Notes under the pieces: generated by a model
The model's input: the letters and a program-made list of their open reading frames with translations, nothing else
Told to the model about the DNA's origin: nothing
The model's database searches: none
Translations under genes and position numbers: made by a program
Assembly (NCBI GenBank): GCA_021613375.1
Contig: CM038711.1
Span: forward strand, 14,966,576 to 15,030,575
Direction of reading: 5' to 3'
DNA length: 64,000 nucleotides
Source of the DNA: Megaleporinus macrocephalus
Lineage: Eukaryota > Chordata > Actinopteri > Characiformes > Anostomidae
Part shown: in pieces, positions 1-10,691 of the stretch
Numbering within the stretch: the first letter of the stretch is position 1
How the letters are laid out: every line of letters begins with the position of its first letter

Positions 1-180
1 TTCACCTCCTCCTTCTCTCACCCCCCCCCTCCCCCTTTTGCAGATAACAGATTTAAAATGTCATGTCCTCCACGGAGTACCTCACTTCACTGCTCCCCTC
101 CCGGAGACACGTCATGTACTTCTGCTGCCATGCCAACTGTCAGGGTCATCAGACTGATGGAAGTCAATAAAAGGCAATAA
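1..180 (+). other. possible 3'-terminal exon at window edge
   Basis: A pyrimidine tract at 1-40 runs into TTTTGCAG ending at 43, a strong splice-acceptor word. It is followed by about 130 bases of mixed composition and an AATAAA at 167-172. Two short frames are open: 40 codons from the ATG at 58 to TAA at 178, and 35 codons from the ATG at 63 to TAA at 168. Neither is a recognisable protein and nothing chooses between them. It could be a real terminal exon of a gene lying to the left, or chance; the left context is outside the window. Confidence 0.15.
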
Positions 181-939
181 GGACTTCACATAGTGTTTGT
201 AATTGCTGGCTGAAAATCACTCATGAAATATTCATACGTGTCTAACAAAAAAAAAAAGAGGGGGGAGGGTTTACATTTCTTACATGTGCGGTGTTAGTAT
301 TAAGACATCCAAGCAAGCTCACCATAAATCACTGAACTGACAGTGATGCTCCATAAACTGACACGCTGCAGGCACAACGTCAGATTTATGCATTATGCCC
401 CTCTTTCCCTGAGCATCCCTGAGTTTGTGGAGTTATTGCAGTCGTATTGTTGTTTAGTCATATGAAGAAATGTCTTAGGAGTTGTTTTTGTAATAAACTA
501 CATTTCTTTTTACCCCTGCCCCCACCACTTAGCCCGACCCCTTCGTTTTGTGTGTTTAAACCTAGGGGTATTGTGTCCCCATTCTTGTTGGGTTAGAGGA
601 GTAAGATTTTTAGAGCATGGGTAGTGCTTGATAGCTTATAAAGCAGTGTTTGTGTTGTTGTCTTATTTTTGATGTCATACTTTTAAAAGGTTGTTTCATT
701 TCACAAGGGACGATTTCAGCCTTGTAAGTTCCAGGACAATAAGTGAGACTTAAATGAGTGTGTAAAAATAAGAAATAGGATTGGATTTTAGTTTACATTC
801 AAGGGCAATAGCATTTTCTGATTGCTTTACTGTATAAAAGAAACTGATGGTTTTACTCAGTGTTACACTCTGGACCTTGAAAATGTATACAGATTGGCTC
901 TGTATAGAATGGGGTATGAGGGTATGAGAGGAACACCTG

Positions 940-942
<3 letters not shown>
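181..942. other. unassigned AT-rich sequence
   Basis: No gene, RNA or transposon was recognised. It contains an A-run near 246-257 followed by a short G-run, and otherwise looks like unique intergenic DNA. Confidence 0.5.
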
Positions 943-1035
<93 letters not shown>

Positions 1036-1040
1036 ATATA
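943..1040. repeat. (TA)n microsatellite
   Basis: About 43 uninterrupted TA dinucleotides (943-1028) are followed by one CATG interruption and a few more TA units. Such arrays can extrude cruciforms and are polymorphic. The Tyr/Ile-rich reading frames across it on both strands are artefacts. Confidence 0.98.
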
Positions 1041-1229
1041 ATCTGAATAATGCAATCTTGGCTATCTATATTTTTATTACACCCATATGTGAGATTTACA
1101 CATTACACTTCATGTCGAACAAACATGTTGTGATCACAGCAGAGCACTTGCCCCTATAGAAGGAGTGGCTATGTAGGACACTTTTCATTGGCTATGCTGT
1201 AGAGTGTTTGGTATAGCTGAAGAATCGGC

Positions 1230-1582
1230 CACCAGGGTTGCCAGGTTTGTAATTTTCTCACCAAATTGAGTTATTTCTGGAAAAATCTGGCATAATTATA
1301 GTGTTTAAGCATCTGATGGCAAACATTTTACATAGACTTTTTGATTGAGACAGACATGGCATCCCTGACCGGCAGTAAAGAACACGATCCATTAGTTACA
1401 CTGTGAGTTTTATATAGCACAAGAATGTGCCATCAAGGTTGGCATTCCCACCAAATTGGGTTACTTCTGGAGAAACCTTGGAGAAAATTACAGCATTTCA
1501 GCATCTAAGCGTAGGCTTTTTACAAAAACATGTGGCTGGAGATGTTTGCTCAACATGGCAACCCTGACCACAGTAGAGAATG
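1230..1582 (+). repeat. diverged tandem duplication, about 200-bp period
   Basis: Copy 1 (1230-1384) and copy 2 (1430-1582) are collinear. Both share a CCAxCAxGGTTG start, CACCAAATTG(A/G)GTTA, TTCTGGA, AGCATCT and an end reading CATGGCAxCCCTGACC. The copies differ by many substitutions and indels, so the duplication is old. No coding potential is convincing. It may be part of a dispersed fish repeat that I cannot name. Confidence 0.6.
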
Positions 1583-3394
1583 CAAAGAAATACAGCAATA
1601 TCTGTGAAGTGCAGGTTAAAATATTGAAAATGCTCCTGCCTTAGAGTTTACGTCAGGATGGAAGCAACTGCATTAGTTAGCCAGAAAATAGCTCTGAATC
1701 TGAAAGGAGATGCGACTGACGCAGATGCTATCGGACAAAAACAGAGATAATGAAATGGGTTCAATTAAATATCTGAATGAAAAAGGTTATTGTTATGAAA
1801 CATACTTTGTTCTATATAAAGACATGCTAAAAGGCAGCACAATCACAAAATAAAATAGAATAAAAAAAAATAAAAATAAAAAAATCAGAATCTTAACCAC
1901 TGGCATACACATACAAATACGCACATATACACACTTTGATACTATAATGTGGTGTTATGTGTTGTAAAAGGCATTTGAGATGTACAGTGCAGTTAGTGGT
2001 GGGGGTAGTTCAGTCTTTCAAGCTGTTATGGAAAACTCCAGCACTTTTAATGATGACATGCATGAGCGCGCACACATTAGTGGTGTGACATAGTTTTGAA
2101 AGCTGGAGGAGTGGTGCCATTAATCATTACTCTAATACAGTTGCTCAGTCTTACATTCCACTGCATTGCCTTATTAATACTATGTCATTGATATAAATTG
2201 ACAAAATTTTCAACAAAATCAGAAAAGGCTTGCAACTCGACTTTGACTTGATCATCACCGGCTTGGTTTTAGACTTGAGCCTCACGACTTGAAAAAAGAT
2301 TAAAGTGGAAGAAACATGGAGAGGCATCTGACTGCAGATGAGACCTGATCTACTGATATATAGCAAGGTCTATTGCTGTGCTGTTATGTCAGAAGACAAG
2401 CAAGACCAAATTCACTTTTGCCTACATAAACTATATACAAGTGATGCACCAATAGCATCAATAGTGTCAAAAACCCACCAGACTTACCAGGCTAGTGTCA
2501 AAAAGCTTACCAGGCTATTTTAGTATTTTATTTATGAAAGTTAAACAGAGTTTGGCTTGAGCCAATTGATGGTAGTTTGTCCTGTCACTGATTGTTAATC
2601 TAACCCAATGGTCATTTAAGGTAGACCGTTTGCGGCTTTGAGTTCCATAATAGTAACTATATTTGTCTCACAAGTTCTTTTTTACCGTCTATGTCCTGAA
2701 TTAGCCCCCTCTAACCATTGTCATGCATGTTAAGCCCCCAAAAATAGTAAAGACAGATCAGTTCATTAAACATGATATACAAGAATAAAAATAGAACTAT
2801 ATTTAAATGATTTTAACAACTATTGCTGTTGAACCATTCTCCACAAGAAGTTTGCTTTTTATCTACTAGCTTTAAATTCAAATTTTACATTCAAGCTTCA
2901 CAATTGCAGCAATTAGCCCCTCTTTGATCACACTACTCTCGTGAAGTCCAAACATCATCAAAAATCTCTATATACTTTGTTTTCAAGATATGCATTATGG
3001 AATTCAGTTGGTTAACAACACTAATAGTTGTCATTTAGCAGAGGTTTTTATAAAGCTTTAATATAATTTGTTTATTTTAGCTCTTATCTCTCTTCCCTTC
3101 CAGTAAGTACTATACAGCAACGTGTGCTTATCTACACAAATATTGGCTGACATAAGCAATGTATCTACCACTAATGGCATATACTTCTCTGTGGCTGTGG
3201 CTCTTCTGTGCTACTTCTTTTACATACCGGGATAGACTCATCTCCCTGTAGCAGACCTGCATACTGGAGATTCTCAAAGATCGCAGCAGAGTTCTAGTCA
3301 TTCAAAAAGAATATAGTGTTCTAGGCTTATATGGGGCATTTCTTTACCATCTGCAGCCTGTGCAGTGCTGAATGTTTAGCTAGTTTTCCGTTCA
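1583..3394. other. unassigned sequence
   Basis: Nothing recognisable. There is an A-rich tract near 1850-1885 and a short alternating CA/TA run near 1908-1934. Reading frames are short and low in complexity. Confidence 0.5.
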
Positions 3395-3550
3395 ATAACA
3401 GAAAAATATTCTATCATTAGTAGCAGACATGGAGCGGACCGCATTCTCTGACGTGTGAGTGAGCAGCGAGTGTGGAGCAGAGCGAGAAATAGAAAACCAG
3501 GAGCAGAATTGGAGCGGAGTGATTACAGAAACGCTTTGAGGAACAGAAAT
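3395..3550 (-). repeat. repeat family X, copy 1 (partial)
   Basis: Read on the minus strand, this segment is collinear with 50385-50505 on the plus strand. Both have TAATCACT(C/T)CGCTCCA, then GTTTTCTA, a run of CTC/GCT words, CTCACT and CGTCAG, ending in AT-rich sequence. The family is not one I can name. It is GAGCGGAG-rich on this strand. Its neighbours show no gene. Confidence 0.5.
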
Positions 3551-4158
3551 GTCTGCTGCTCCACTCACACGCTCTGCTAGACAGACTGTTGTTATGTTGT
3601 TGAGTGGAGACAAGCAGTGGGCGAATGAACTGCTAAAACAATGTAGGTATAGCTGGCTCTGAAATATAACTAGCCTATATTAATTCCTATAATTATGTAC
3701 AACAGTAGTCCACTGTCTACACAATTAGCACCACATTCAACTAATTTCAGTAGAAATATGAAATTTCTAATTATAAGGTAATTAAGGTCTAGTAAAAATG
3801 ACATGCCAACTCAGACAAACCTTCAGCCACAGAGCAGAAAGATCTTAATTAGTTCAATCAAAATACAGCCATAAACAACTTGAAAATATTAACGCAACTC
3901 TAAAACCCGCTTGGGGATACTGAATAAAATTGGACATTGAATTAATTTAAAATCAGCACCATGTTTTCTAAACCAGCCACCTGAAGCTTAAACTTGAAGC
4001 TTAAAAATGTTTTAATTGTGCCTAGCAACCGTCATTGGTTGATTGATCAAAGGTGACTGGCTTAGGGTAAAGCACTGATAGACAGTCAAGAATGCAAAAG
4101 GAGAACTTTATATCATGTGCGTCTTTCAATTTTGTATTAATGTACGAAATAAATCTCA
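3551..4158. other. unassigned AT-rich sequence
   Basis: No gene or repeat recognised. Short frames only. Confidence 0.5.
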
Positions 4159-4375
4159 TAGCGTAGTGTGTTGGTATAGCGTAGTGTGTTAGTATAGTGT
4201 AGTTGGTTACAGCACTGACCTTAGTTCTGTAGACTGGGGTTCAAGTCCCAATCTGGGCAACCACCCTACACTATACCAATAGGAGTCCTTGGGCAGAACT
4301 CCTAACACTACCTTTGCCTACCTGTGTAAAAGTAAACTGTAAATTGCTTTGGAAGGGAGAGGCTAATATAGACTA
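4159..4375 (+). mobile_element. tRNA-derived SINE with triplicated 5' head
   Basis: The body from 4195 has an A-box-like TAGTTGGTTACAGCACTG and a B-box GGTTCAAGTCC at about 4239-4249, spaced as in a tRNA-type RNA polymerase III promoter. A tRNA-unrelated part follows (CCTTGGGCAGAACTCCTAAC, later AAATTGCTTTGGA) that resembles the 3' region of fish SINEs. The 18-bp word TAGCGTAGTGTGTTGGTA occurs at 4159-4176 and 4177-4194, and a shortened form starts the body at 4195, so the head is repeated in tandem. Such an element is copied by LINE machinery. It is not a functional tRNA because no cloverleaf can be drawn. Confidence 0.75.
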
Positions 4376-4749
4376 CCATCATGCATGATTCTGCCAAACA
4401 TCTAGTCTTCCCCTGTTATTTAAACACTGGTTCTATTTCCTGCTACACAATACCTTAAGAATCCTCAGAATCTCTCTTGAAAATCACATGGAATTCTTTC
4501 TAGATTCTAAATGGTGCACTAGCTTTCTACCTTTAACAAAAACAGATATTAACATACATCTGTTATTACTGGTGATTAGTGCAACCTGTGAGGGAAATGT
4601 ATATTATTTTTATATACTCCTTCTAAGGGTACACTTATAATATTAAGATTGTGTGTATACTCATATTAATCCTTTGTGCGTATGCTTTTGACTTTTGTGT
4701 GTGTCTCAGCTGTCTTTGTATCTTGGCTACCATATATGAATGTGTTCTT
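4376..4749. other. unassigned sequence between SINE and ERV
   Basis: AT-rich, with no recognised feature. Part of it may be the outer U3 region of the ERV's LTR, whose left edge cannot be fixed from one copy. Confidence 0.4.
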
Positions 4750-5084
4750 TAATGGTTTGCTATGAAGTAGCACCCCAAACTTGTAATATGCGAGGGGTAT
4801 TGAACAATGTACATTTAGACCACAGAACATGACCTAACCACAAAAACCCGAGATGGAACAGAGAACAGCTGTCTGAGGAGGGGTGCAACTTTCCTTTTTG
4901 ATTAGATCATGTCTCATTTTTCTTTGTCTACCTTGAAGCTACCTGTCTAACTGCTTAAAAGGCCAGGTCTGAGGGGGCTCAGGTCAGGCTGTATAGTGTG
5001 CACTGTATGGCTTGAGTTACTCTCATTAAAGCTGCTTAAATTGTATGACCAACTCTCTCGCATTTATTTCCGCGTCACAAACAG
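4750..5084 (+). repeat. candidate 5' LTR remnant
   Basis: Features in LTR order are a TATA-like GCTTAAAAGG at about 4952, an ATTAAA polyadenylation-type word at about 5026, a T-rich stretch at 5060-5070, and an end near CGCGTCACAAACA. The coding remnants begin downstream. No primer-binding site could be assigned with confidence, and no second LTR copy exists in the window for comparison, so both boundaries are guesses. Confidence 0.35.
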
Positions 5085-5599
5085 GATTCTCCATGCCTTT
5101 GGACTTCCACGGAGGAATAGATGATGCTCTTGAATGAGATTCACCCTCGTAATAATCTGAAACAGAATAGACAAAGACGCTTCCTCTGGGGCAGTCTGGG
5201 GCTGCGAGCATCTGCAAAACTAAGGTAACTAAGGTAATTCGCTAATCATGGTATTTGCAGGGTATCACTTCGCTGCATGGATTTGCACGGGGAAAAGGAC
5301 AGAGAAAAAGGGGCATCTAGAAGAGGGCATCTGGGAGTCCGACTTATATGACGATATACATAGAATTCTTTACCTTTGTTTCTGGAAAAAAAAGAAAAAG
5401 ATTGGTGGGCAAGAGAAAGGTCATCTGGTACAGCAAGAAAAAATAATAAAAAAGAGAAAAATAAGTAAAGCAAGATTAAACACAATCAGAGGGACTGGGT
5501 TTCTCCGATATGTATTGATATGAGGAAAACATGGTGAAAACATGGAGAGGAAACTTTTTTAACAAAAGGGAAGTACATTTGACTTCCAAAACCAAGGTG

Positions 5600-5995
5600 G
5601 CAACCACGATTTCAATTAACGCCACTAAAGAGTGTGAAAGTGAATTGGCAACAGGGAAGGATGATGTGGGGTTTATTAAAGCTGTAGTAATTACTCCTAA
5701 ATCTGATTTTAGACCAAAAAGGCATTCATATTCATTGAAGCCTAAGGTTGTAGAGGGCATTAGGCATGTATTTAATTCATTGCTGGAAGCTGGAGTAATA
5801 GTGCCTTGTCCAGATTCACCAGTAGAAATATTTTTTCCATAAGGAAACCAGGCACAAATTAATGGAGAATTTATCAAGATTTCCAGGCTGTTAATGTAGC
5901 AGTGGTTCAAAGAGCACCAGATGTACCCAATACACACCTTTTTTACCAAGATACCTGGAGATAGCCAATGGTTTTGCATGGTTGACTTAGGTAAG
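5600..5995 (+). pseudogene. pol: ERV pol: N-terminal reverse transcriptase fragment
   Basis: The frame open at 5531-5842 carries the start of a retroviral reverse transcriptase: a YSLKP-type entry, a helix with LLEAGVI, then PCPDSPV. The frame breaks near 5840 and homology continues in another frame through RKPG-, DFQAVN- and RAPDVPN-like words to about 5935. It then returns to a frame with a WFCMVDLG-like segment at about 5965-5995, where the first catalytic aspartate region would lie. The rest of the polymerase domain is deleted. It would have copied viral RNA to DNA; here it is inactive. Confidence 0.75.
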
Positions 5996-6059
5996 TCCCT
6001 GTCAATAGCAGAAATGCAGAAAGGGGCCTCACCATCAGAGAATGACGCCTGGAGGAAAG

Positions 6060-7173
6060 CTGAATGCACCACCAAGAATGAAATCTGGTCGAGCAAGGAA
6101 GGTAAGCCATGTTTACCAAGGAGTATGTTTCCGTATATTGCACAAATTGCACACAGGAAGGACCACATGGCTAAAGGGGGGATGATGAATCAGGTTACGA
6201 GACATTGGTTTACGAAAGTTCTATAATTATTTACACATTTTTGTTCAAAGTACCTTATTTGCGGCACTTTAAATGTAGGTAGGGACATCAAAACACTACT
6301 AGCAGCACAGTCCCAACCACAAGAACCATTTGAACATTTACAAATGGATTTCATTGAACTAACGCAAAGTGAAGGGAAACGTTATTGCTTGGTCTTGGTT
6401 CGTCTTTTTTATATTGAGGCTTTCGCTACAGCAAAACAGGATTTGGAAGCAGTGGCAAAGGCGCTACTAAAAGAATTCTTTCCAAGGTGGGGCAATCCAA
6501 GGAAAATCTCAAGCGACAATGGCACATCTTTTGTGAGCACAGACATAAAGCAGATTGGGGCTTACTTGGGCATAGACATAAGACAACACTGTGCATATCA
6601 CCCTGCCAGTGCAGGAACCGTGTAGAAAAAGAACTCCATACTGAAAAACAAGCTAAGCTAAATCAGCGATGAAACAGGCTTAACGTGGACCAAAGCATTG
6701 CCTTTGGCTCTCATGCAGATGAGAATGAGAATCAGGCCCAAACACCAGCTCAGTCCATTGAGATTTTGTTTGGAAGACCACCAAACACAGGTATCAGACC
6801 AATCTAGCTGACGGATGTGGACCCATGCCTGGTAAACTATTAAATATTAACTTATTGTCAAAACCTATCCGCTGCTCTATCCTCTATGCACTCTTTGGTT
6901 AAAGAGGCATTGCCCAGAGCTGCTGAGGGACCACTTCACGACTTAAAGCCCGGAGAGTGGGTGATGGTCAGGGATTTCAGACGATCCATGTGGAACAAGC
7001 TGAGGTGGTTGGAACCACACCAGATTCTGCTGACCACACACACTGCCGTAAAGGTGGAAGGACAAGGTAAATGGGTGCATGCCAGTTGCCGTAGACAAGT
7101 TCTAGGAGCCCAACTCTACAAGGGAACTGGGGTATTGAAATACACCTCATTAGTGTTTCACATAGCAGAGTAA
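6060..7173 (+). pseudogene. pol: ERV pol: integrase remnant
   Basis: The N-terminal zinc-finger region is visible as an H-x3-H pair (HRKDH, about 6155) and a downstream Cys region that looks incomplete; an in-frame TAA at 6224-6226 separates them. The catalytic core follows in the same frame, with the first Asp in QMDFIEL (about 6340-6360) and the second in SSDNGTSF (about 6513-6535). A TAG at 6623-6625 stands where the third catalytic acidic residue is expected. After a frameshift, the C-terminal DNA-binding domain is in 6886-7173, with LKPGEWV, a WLEPHQ segment in place of the usual GPY-type motif, and TAVKVEG. The enzyme once joined viral DNA to host DNA; it is now inactive. Confidence 0.85.
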
Positions 7174-7423
7174 TTAGAGCTGAACACATCACAGATTTCA
7201 CTATTAATGCCCCAGGGTCTGAAGCACTAGAATTTTACTGTACAGGATATTGAAAACCCTGCCCTATCAGCTAGAATATTTATTTGATCAAGCATCCTCA
7301 TCCCAAATCCCCAAGGCAAGTGCTCTGGAGCCTCGCGGACATGGGACGAGTGCAGATTGGGCGTGCCCGCACTCTAAGCATTGAAGCATCAAGAAAGGTG
7401 AAAGATCACTTGACAAAGCCAGA

Positions 7424-8344
7424 ATGGGGGCAGTGGTGTGTTTTTTGATAGTGTTGGGCTTAGCAACTCAGCAAACAGGAGGATTTCATAACCCAATGAA
7501 TGCAGTAGGCGACTTTTGGGGTCCACAGGAGACTTAATATGTCAATGTTAACCAGTTACTTTCACATGCAAAAGGGGGTAAAAGTGGACACTAGGGTGTA
7601 TAGGTATCAAGAATATGACAGGTATGTGTGCCAACATCCATACATCAACCAGTATCATGTGTTGGGATCCACTAACAGAGCTCCCACCAAAATAAAAACC
7701 ATATGAAAAAGATGGCAACACCATTAAGGTAACAGTAATGAAGGAATTTATTATTGCTGTGTAGAGCGCTCTGGCAGTGACTACTGCTCAAACGTTATCT
7801 TATCAGTCACCATAAGAAACAGAGAGGGTACTCTGGCAGAATGCCTAGCAGATTTAGAAGATAGTTTTGCCCGAGGAGGATAGCTCAGACTTCCCTTACC
7901 CGATTGTCGGCCAAAGAAGACAGTGTATGCAAAGTTATAAACCAATCTTATTATTTTAACATCCCAGACTATCACAATGATATTACAGATCTCCTCAAGC
8001 ATATGAAGACATCATTGGCAGTCCCTCTGGCGGCGGACAACTCCTGGCTCTCCTGGATAGGAGCGTGGCTGGGACCAGACGGACAATGGCTGATAAATAT
8101 GGCAATACCATTGCTGCTGGGCATTCTGTTGTTCATGTGTGTGTTCTCCTGTCTGATGCAGTGTTGCTCAGCTACAGTTACTCCCATAATCTCCCAGGAG
8201 GTCATAGCCATGGTTAATCTGACATCTTACAACCAAGAAGCAGAAGTAGAAAGTGATTCTGACTCCAACTATGAAAATATGCGTATTATTCCCACCTGGA
8301 TGGAGGAATATGATGTAATTGAAGGGCAAAGGCATGGATATTGA
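7424..8344 (+). pseudogene. env: ERV env: signal peptide and transmembrane-subunit end
   Basis: An ATG at 7424 starts a 37-codon frame with a hydrophobic leader typical of a signal peptide (VVCFLIVLGLA), closed by TAA at 7535. Nearly all of the surface subunit and the fusion and core parts are missing or unreadable (7538-7900, several stops). The frame at 7904-8344 (146 residues) is the longest intact ERV frame. It holds a membrane-proximal segment (SWLSWIGAWLGPDGQW), a membrane span of about 25 residues, a Cys-rich turn (CLMQCC) and an acidic cytoplasmic tail. No entry function is possible without the deleted parts. Its start methionine is only the first one in an open stretch, not a true start. 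Confidence 0.8.
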
Positions 8345-9820
8345 TTAAGTTTTAAATAGAGTATTACTTTTCTGTCTTTTGATGGCTTGCTAGACTGAGC
8401 ATAAGCACTAGTTTTATACAAAAAAAGCCTTTATGGGTCAATAATAGATATTATCATGTATATTTGAAATTATAAGCAAGTTATACTATATATTCAATGC
8501 ATTTTAACTAGTTGAGGATTCTAAATAGTGTAGTGTTTTTGTATTAATAGTTACAGCTCCATCATGTGAGAATTTATAGATATTTGGATGCTGCCATTAG
8601 TGATGAGTATTCTGGCTCTGAGTCAGACCAATTGGCTCAGAATCCAGATCCAGTTTTTTCTAATTGCTCTTGATTCAGTAGGCTTTTCAGTAGCTTTGTG
8701 AGTGGCATTAACGATCATTTAATTTTCAGTGAAACATTTCTGTCTTCAAATTTGCTAATTAACAAATTATGCATTGTGTTGGTTGTAAAATAGTCAAAAA
8801 TTGATAAGTATACAAGCAAAAAGTAGATAAACCCATCAACCCGTTGTTGGTGATTGCCCACATGGGTACTACCTAGTGGTGGATAAAGGTGACCACAGTT
8901 TGAAACTAGCCAACCCTTCCCCACCCACACACACAAGCACAAAATACTTTCTGCCAAAACATACAAACAGTCTATCTACCTACTACCAGACATACACACA
9001 TACCAGAACACGAAGAGAAAACTGTGCTACTTCCAGGTGAAACATGGAATAAGTCATGTGTATGTCTGTCCACTTACATGAACATCTGAAGCATTTAAGC
9101 CATTCAAGTGATATTCTTTAGGCTTTTTTTAAGGCGAACAATACCGTGATTCCAGGTATGTTACATCTGTTCATCAACTTTAGATTGGTATGCTGAGGCT
9201 GAGCTGTAAAGTGAGGACGCCGCTGTTGCCTGGCAGCACCTGTTAACGCTAGCTCTGCTGCAGCAGTAGTTGGGGTTGTGAAAGCTGCAGCAGCTGCTGG
9301 TGGTGTTTCAGGTGACTCTGCTACTATCTCATGTTCTGTGGGGGGCCTCCCTGATGATCATGAAAAGTTTCCATTAAGCCTAGTATTTAAACTAGCTAAA
9401 GCTAAACCTTTTAGCATTACTAGTGCCAGTATACATTTAATGGACCTTTTTCACACTATTACCTGCATAAGCAAACAAACAGTGCACCTTGTAAACAGTC
9501 CCCTAAAACATAACAAACCAATTAATCTTTACGAACTAACCAAGATTGTTTTTTCTGATCAATCAGTTGGTCCCAATTCCTGTGTGGGCCCCTAGGCTAT
9601 GGGAACCTGTACAATAATCCATTCCAGCTACTACCTCAAAAACACAGAGGCTGTCATAGTAAAGGAAAACAGACGAACAAGTTAGAAGAACAACTCTCTT
9701 AGTAGGACCGGGCAGCAGGCGAGGCCATTTTCTCTTTATTCCTGGCGGTTGTAACTAACAGTTCTGTGACCTCTCTGTAACCTTACACAAACATTCAATG
9801 TCTGAGCTAAATATATGATG
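8345..9820. other. unassigned sequence downstream of the ERV
   Basis: No second LTR was seen. A frame at 9278-9595 begins with an Ala/Gly-rich run generated by GCAGCAGCT-type triplets and has no recognisable domain. A short CA-rich stretch lies near 8925-8940. Confidence 0.45.
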
Positions 9821-10625
9821 TACAGTGCATTGAAAAAAGTATTCACACCTTTTGGTGTGTTTTTATGTTTTGTTGCATTACGACCTGAAATTTACACAAC
9901 ATGTCTACTGCTGTGAAAGGTAGATATATTTTTTATTGTGACACAAACAGTAAGTTAAAAAAGTGTACATAAGTATTCCCCTCAAAGACAACTGCAGAGC
10001 CACCTTTTGCTGCAATTACAGCTGCAAGTCATTTGAGGTATGATTGTATTAGCTTAGAACATCTAACCACTGGAATTGTTGCCCATTTCTCAAGGCAAAA
10101 CTGTTCCAGCTCTTTCAGAGTAGATGGGATATGTTGGTGTAGAGCAATCGTCAAGTTACCCCACAGATTCTACATTGGATTATGGTCTGGGTTTTGACTC
10201 GGCCAATATAAGACATTTTTATATTTCCCTGTAAATCACTCCAGCGCAGCTTAAGGTGTTGTCCTGCTGGAAGAGGACCCCCTGTCTCAAGTCTCTGACA
10301 GGCTGGAACAGGTTTTCCTCAAAAACTGCCCTGTATTTACTGCCATCCATCTTTCTTTCTATGTCGGGTCACTCTTTCATAAAGCCACACTTTGGGAATG
10401 TACAGCTTGTGTGGATAGATACTCCAATTTCCACTGTGAATCTTTGCATCTCTCATAATAACAGGGGTGAAAGCGTATGTAGTTACAAGTTTTTTTTTGG
10501 TCCTATTTCAAGCATTTGGACTATTTTCTTAGGTCAATTAAATAAAATTTAATTAAGTATAGGCTGTACTGCAACAAATCACAAAAAAACACCAAGGCCG
10601 GTGAGCACTTTCACAAGGCACTGAA
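9821..10625 (-). mobile_element. Tc1/mariner element with both inverted ends
   Basis: The left end at 9823-9877 (CAGTGCATTGAAAAAAGTAT...) pairs with the reverse complement of 10570-10623 over about 55 bp, with roughly three quarters identity. A TA precedes the left end; the right flank is AA, a decayed TA. Between the ends lies antisense Tc1-type transposase DNA, for example a segment whose minus-strand reading matches the family's hydrophobic, Gln-rich catalytic stretch, heavily mutated. At about 800 bp it is half the usual 1.5-1.7 kb, so it carries an internal deletion. No open transposase frame remains. Confidence 0.85.
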
Positions 10626-10691
10626 TGCAAGGCAGAAAACCAAATCAGTGTAGTTACATCTTTATGAATTTATGAATAGTGGAATTACAAG

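Larger units (their letters stand above)
4750..8344 (+). mobile_element. decayed endogenous retrovirus, ERV1/gamma-like
   Basis: LTR-like DNA (to about 5084) is followed by a gag-position region without recognisable protein (5085-5600), reverse-transcriptase pieces, integrase, and the two ends of an envelope gene, in proviral order on one strand. The pol part is much shorter than a full gene: most of the polymerase and RNase H is missing between about 5995 and 6060. Many stops and frameshifts show it is dead. The downstream LTR was searched for by eye in 8345-8800 and not found, so the provirus is 3'-truncated or that LTR is too diverged. The integrase C-terminal type and the envelope architecture suggest a gamma-like lineage; the exact family is not assignable here. 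Confidence 0.85.

Noticed and set aside
750..1055. Tyr/Ile-rich reading frames on both strands
   Set aside because: Pure translation of the TA microsatellite; the same applies at 21347-21901, 25547-25756 and 26297-26505.
3392..3613. 73-residue minus frame
   Set aside because: It overlaps a copy of repeat family X and shows no protein homology.
4195..4270. Possible tRNA gene
   Set aside because: Polymerase III boxes are present, but no cloverleaf or acceptor stem forms and a SINE tail follows, so it is a tRNA-derived SINE.
5476..6168. 230-residue minus-strand frame, the longest in the window
   Set aside because: It lies antisense to retroviral pol, which is recognisable on the plus strand, and has no domain of its own.
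9278..9595. 105-residue plus frame with an Ala-rich start
   Set aside because: The Ala run comes from GCAGCAGCT triplets. There is no domain, no splice context and poor codon quality afterwards.
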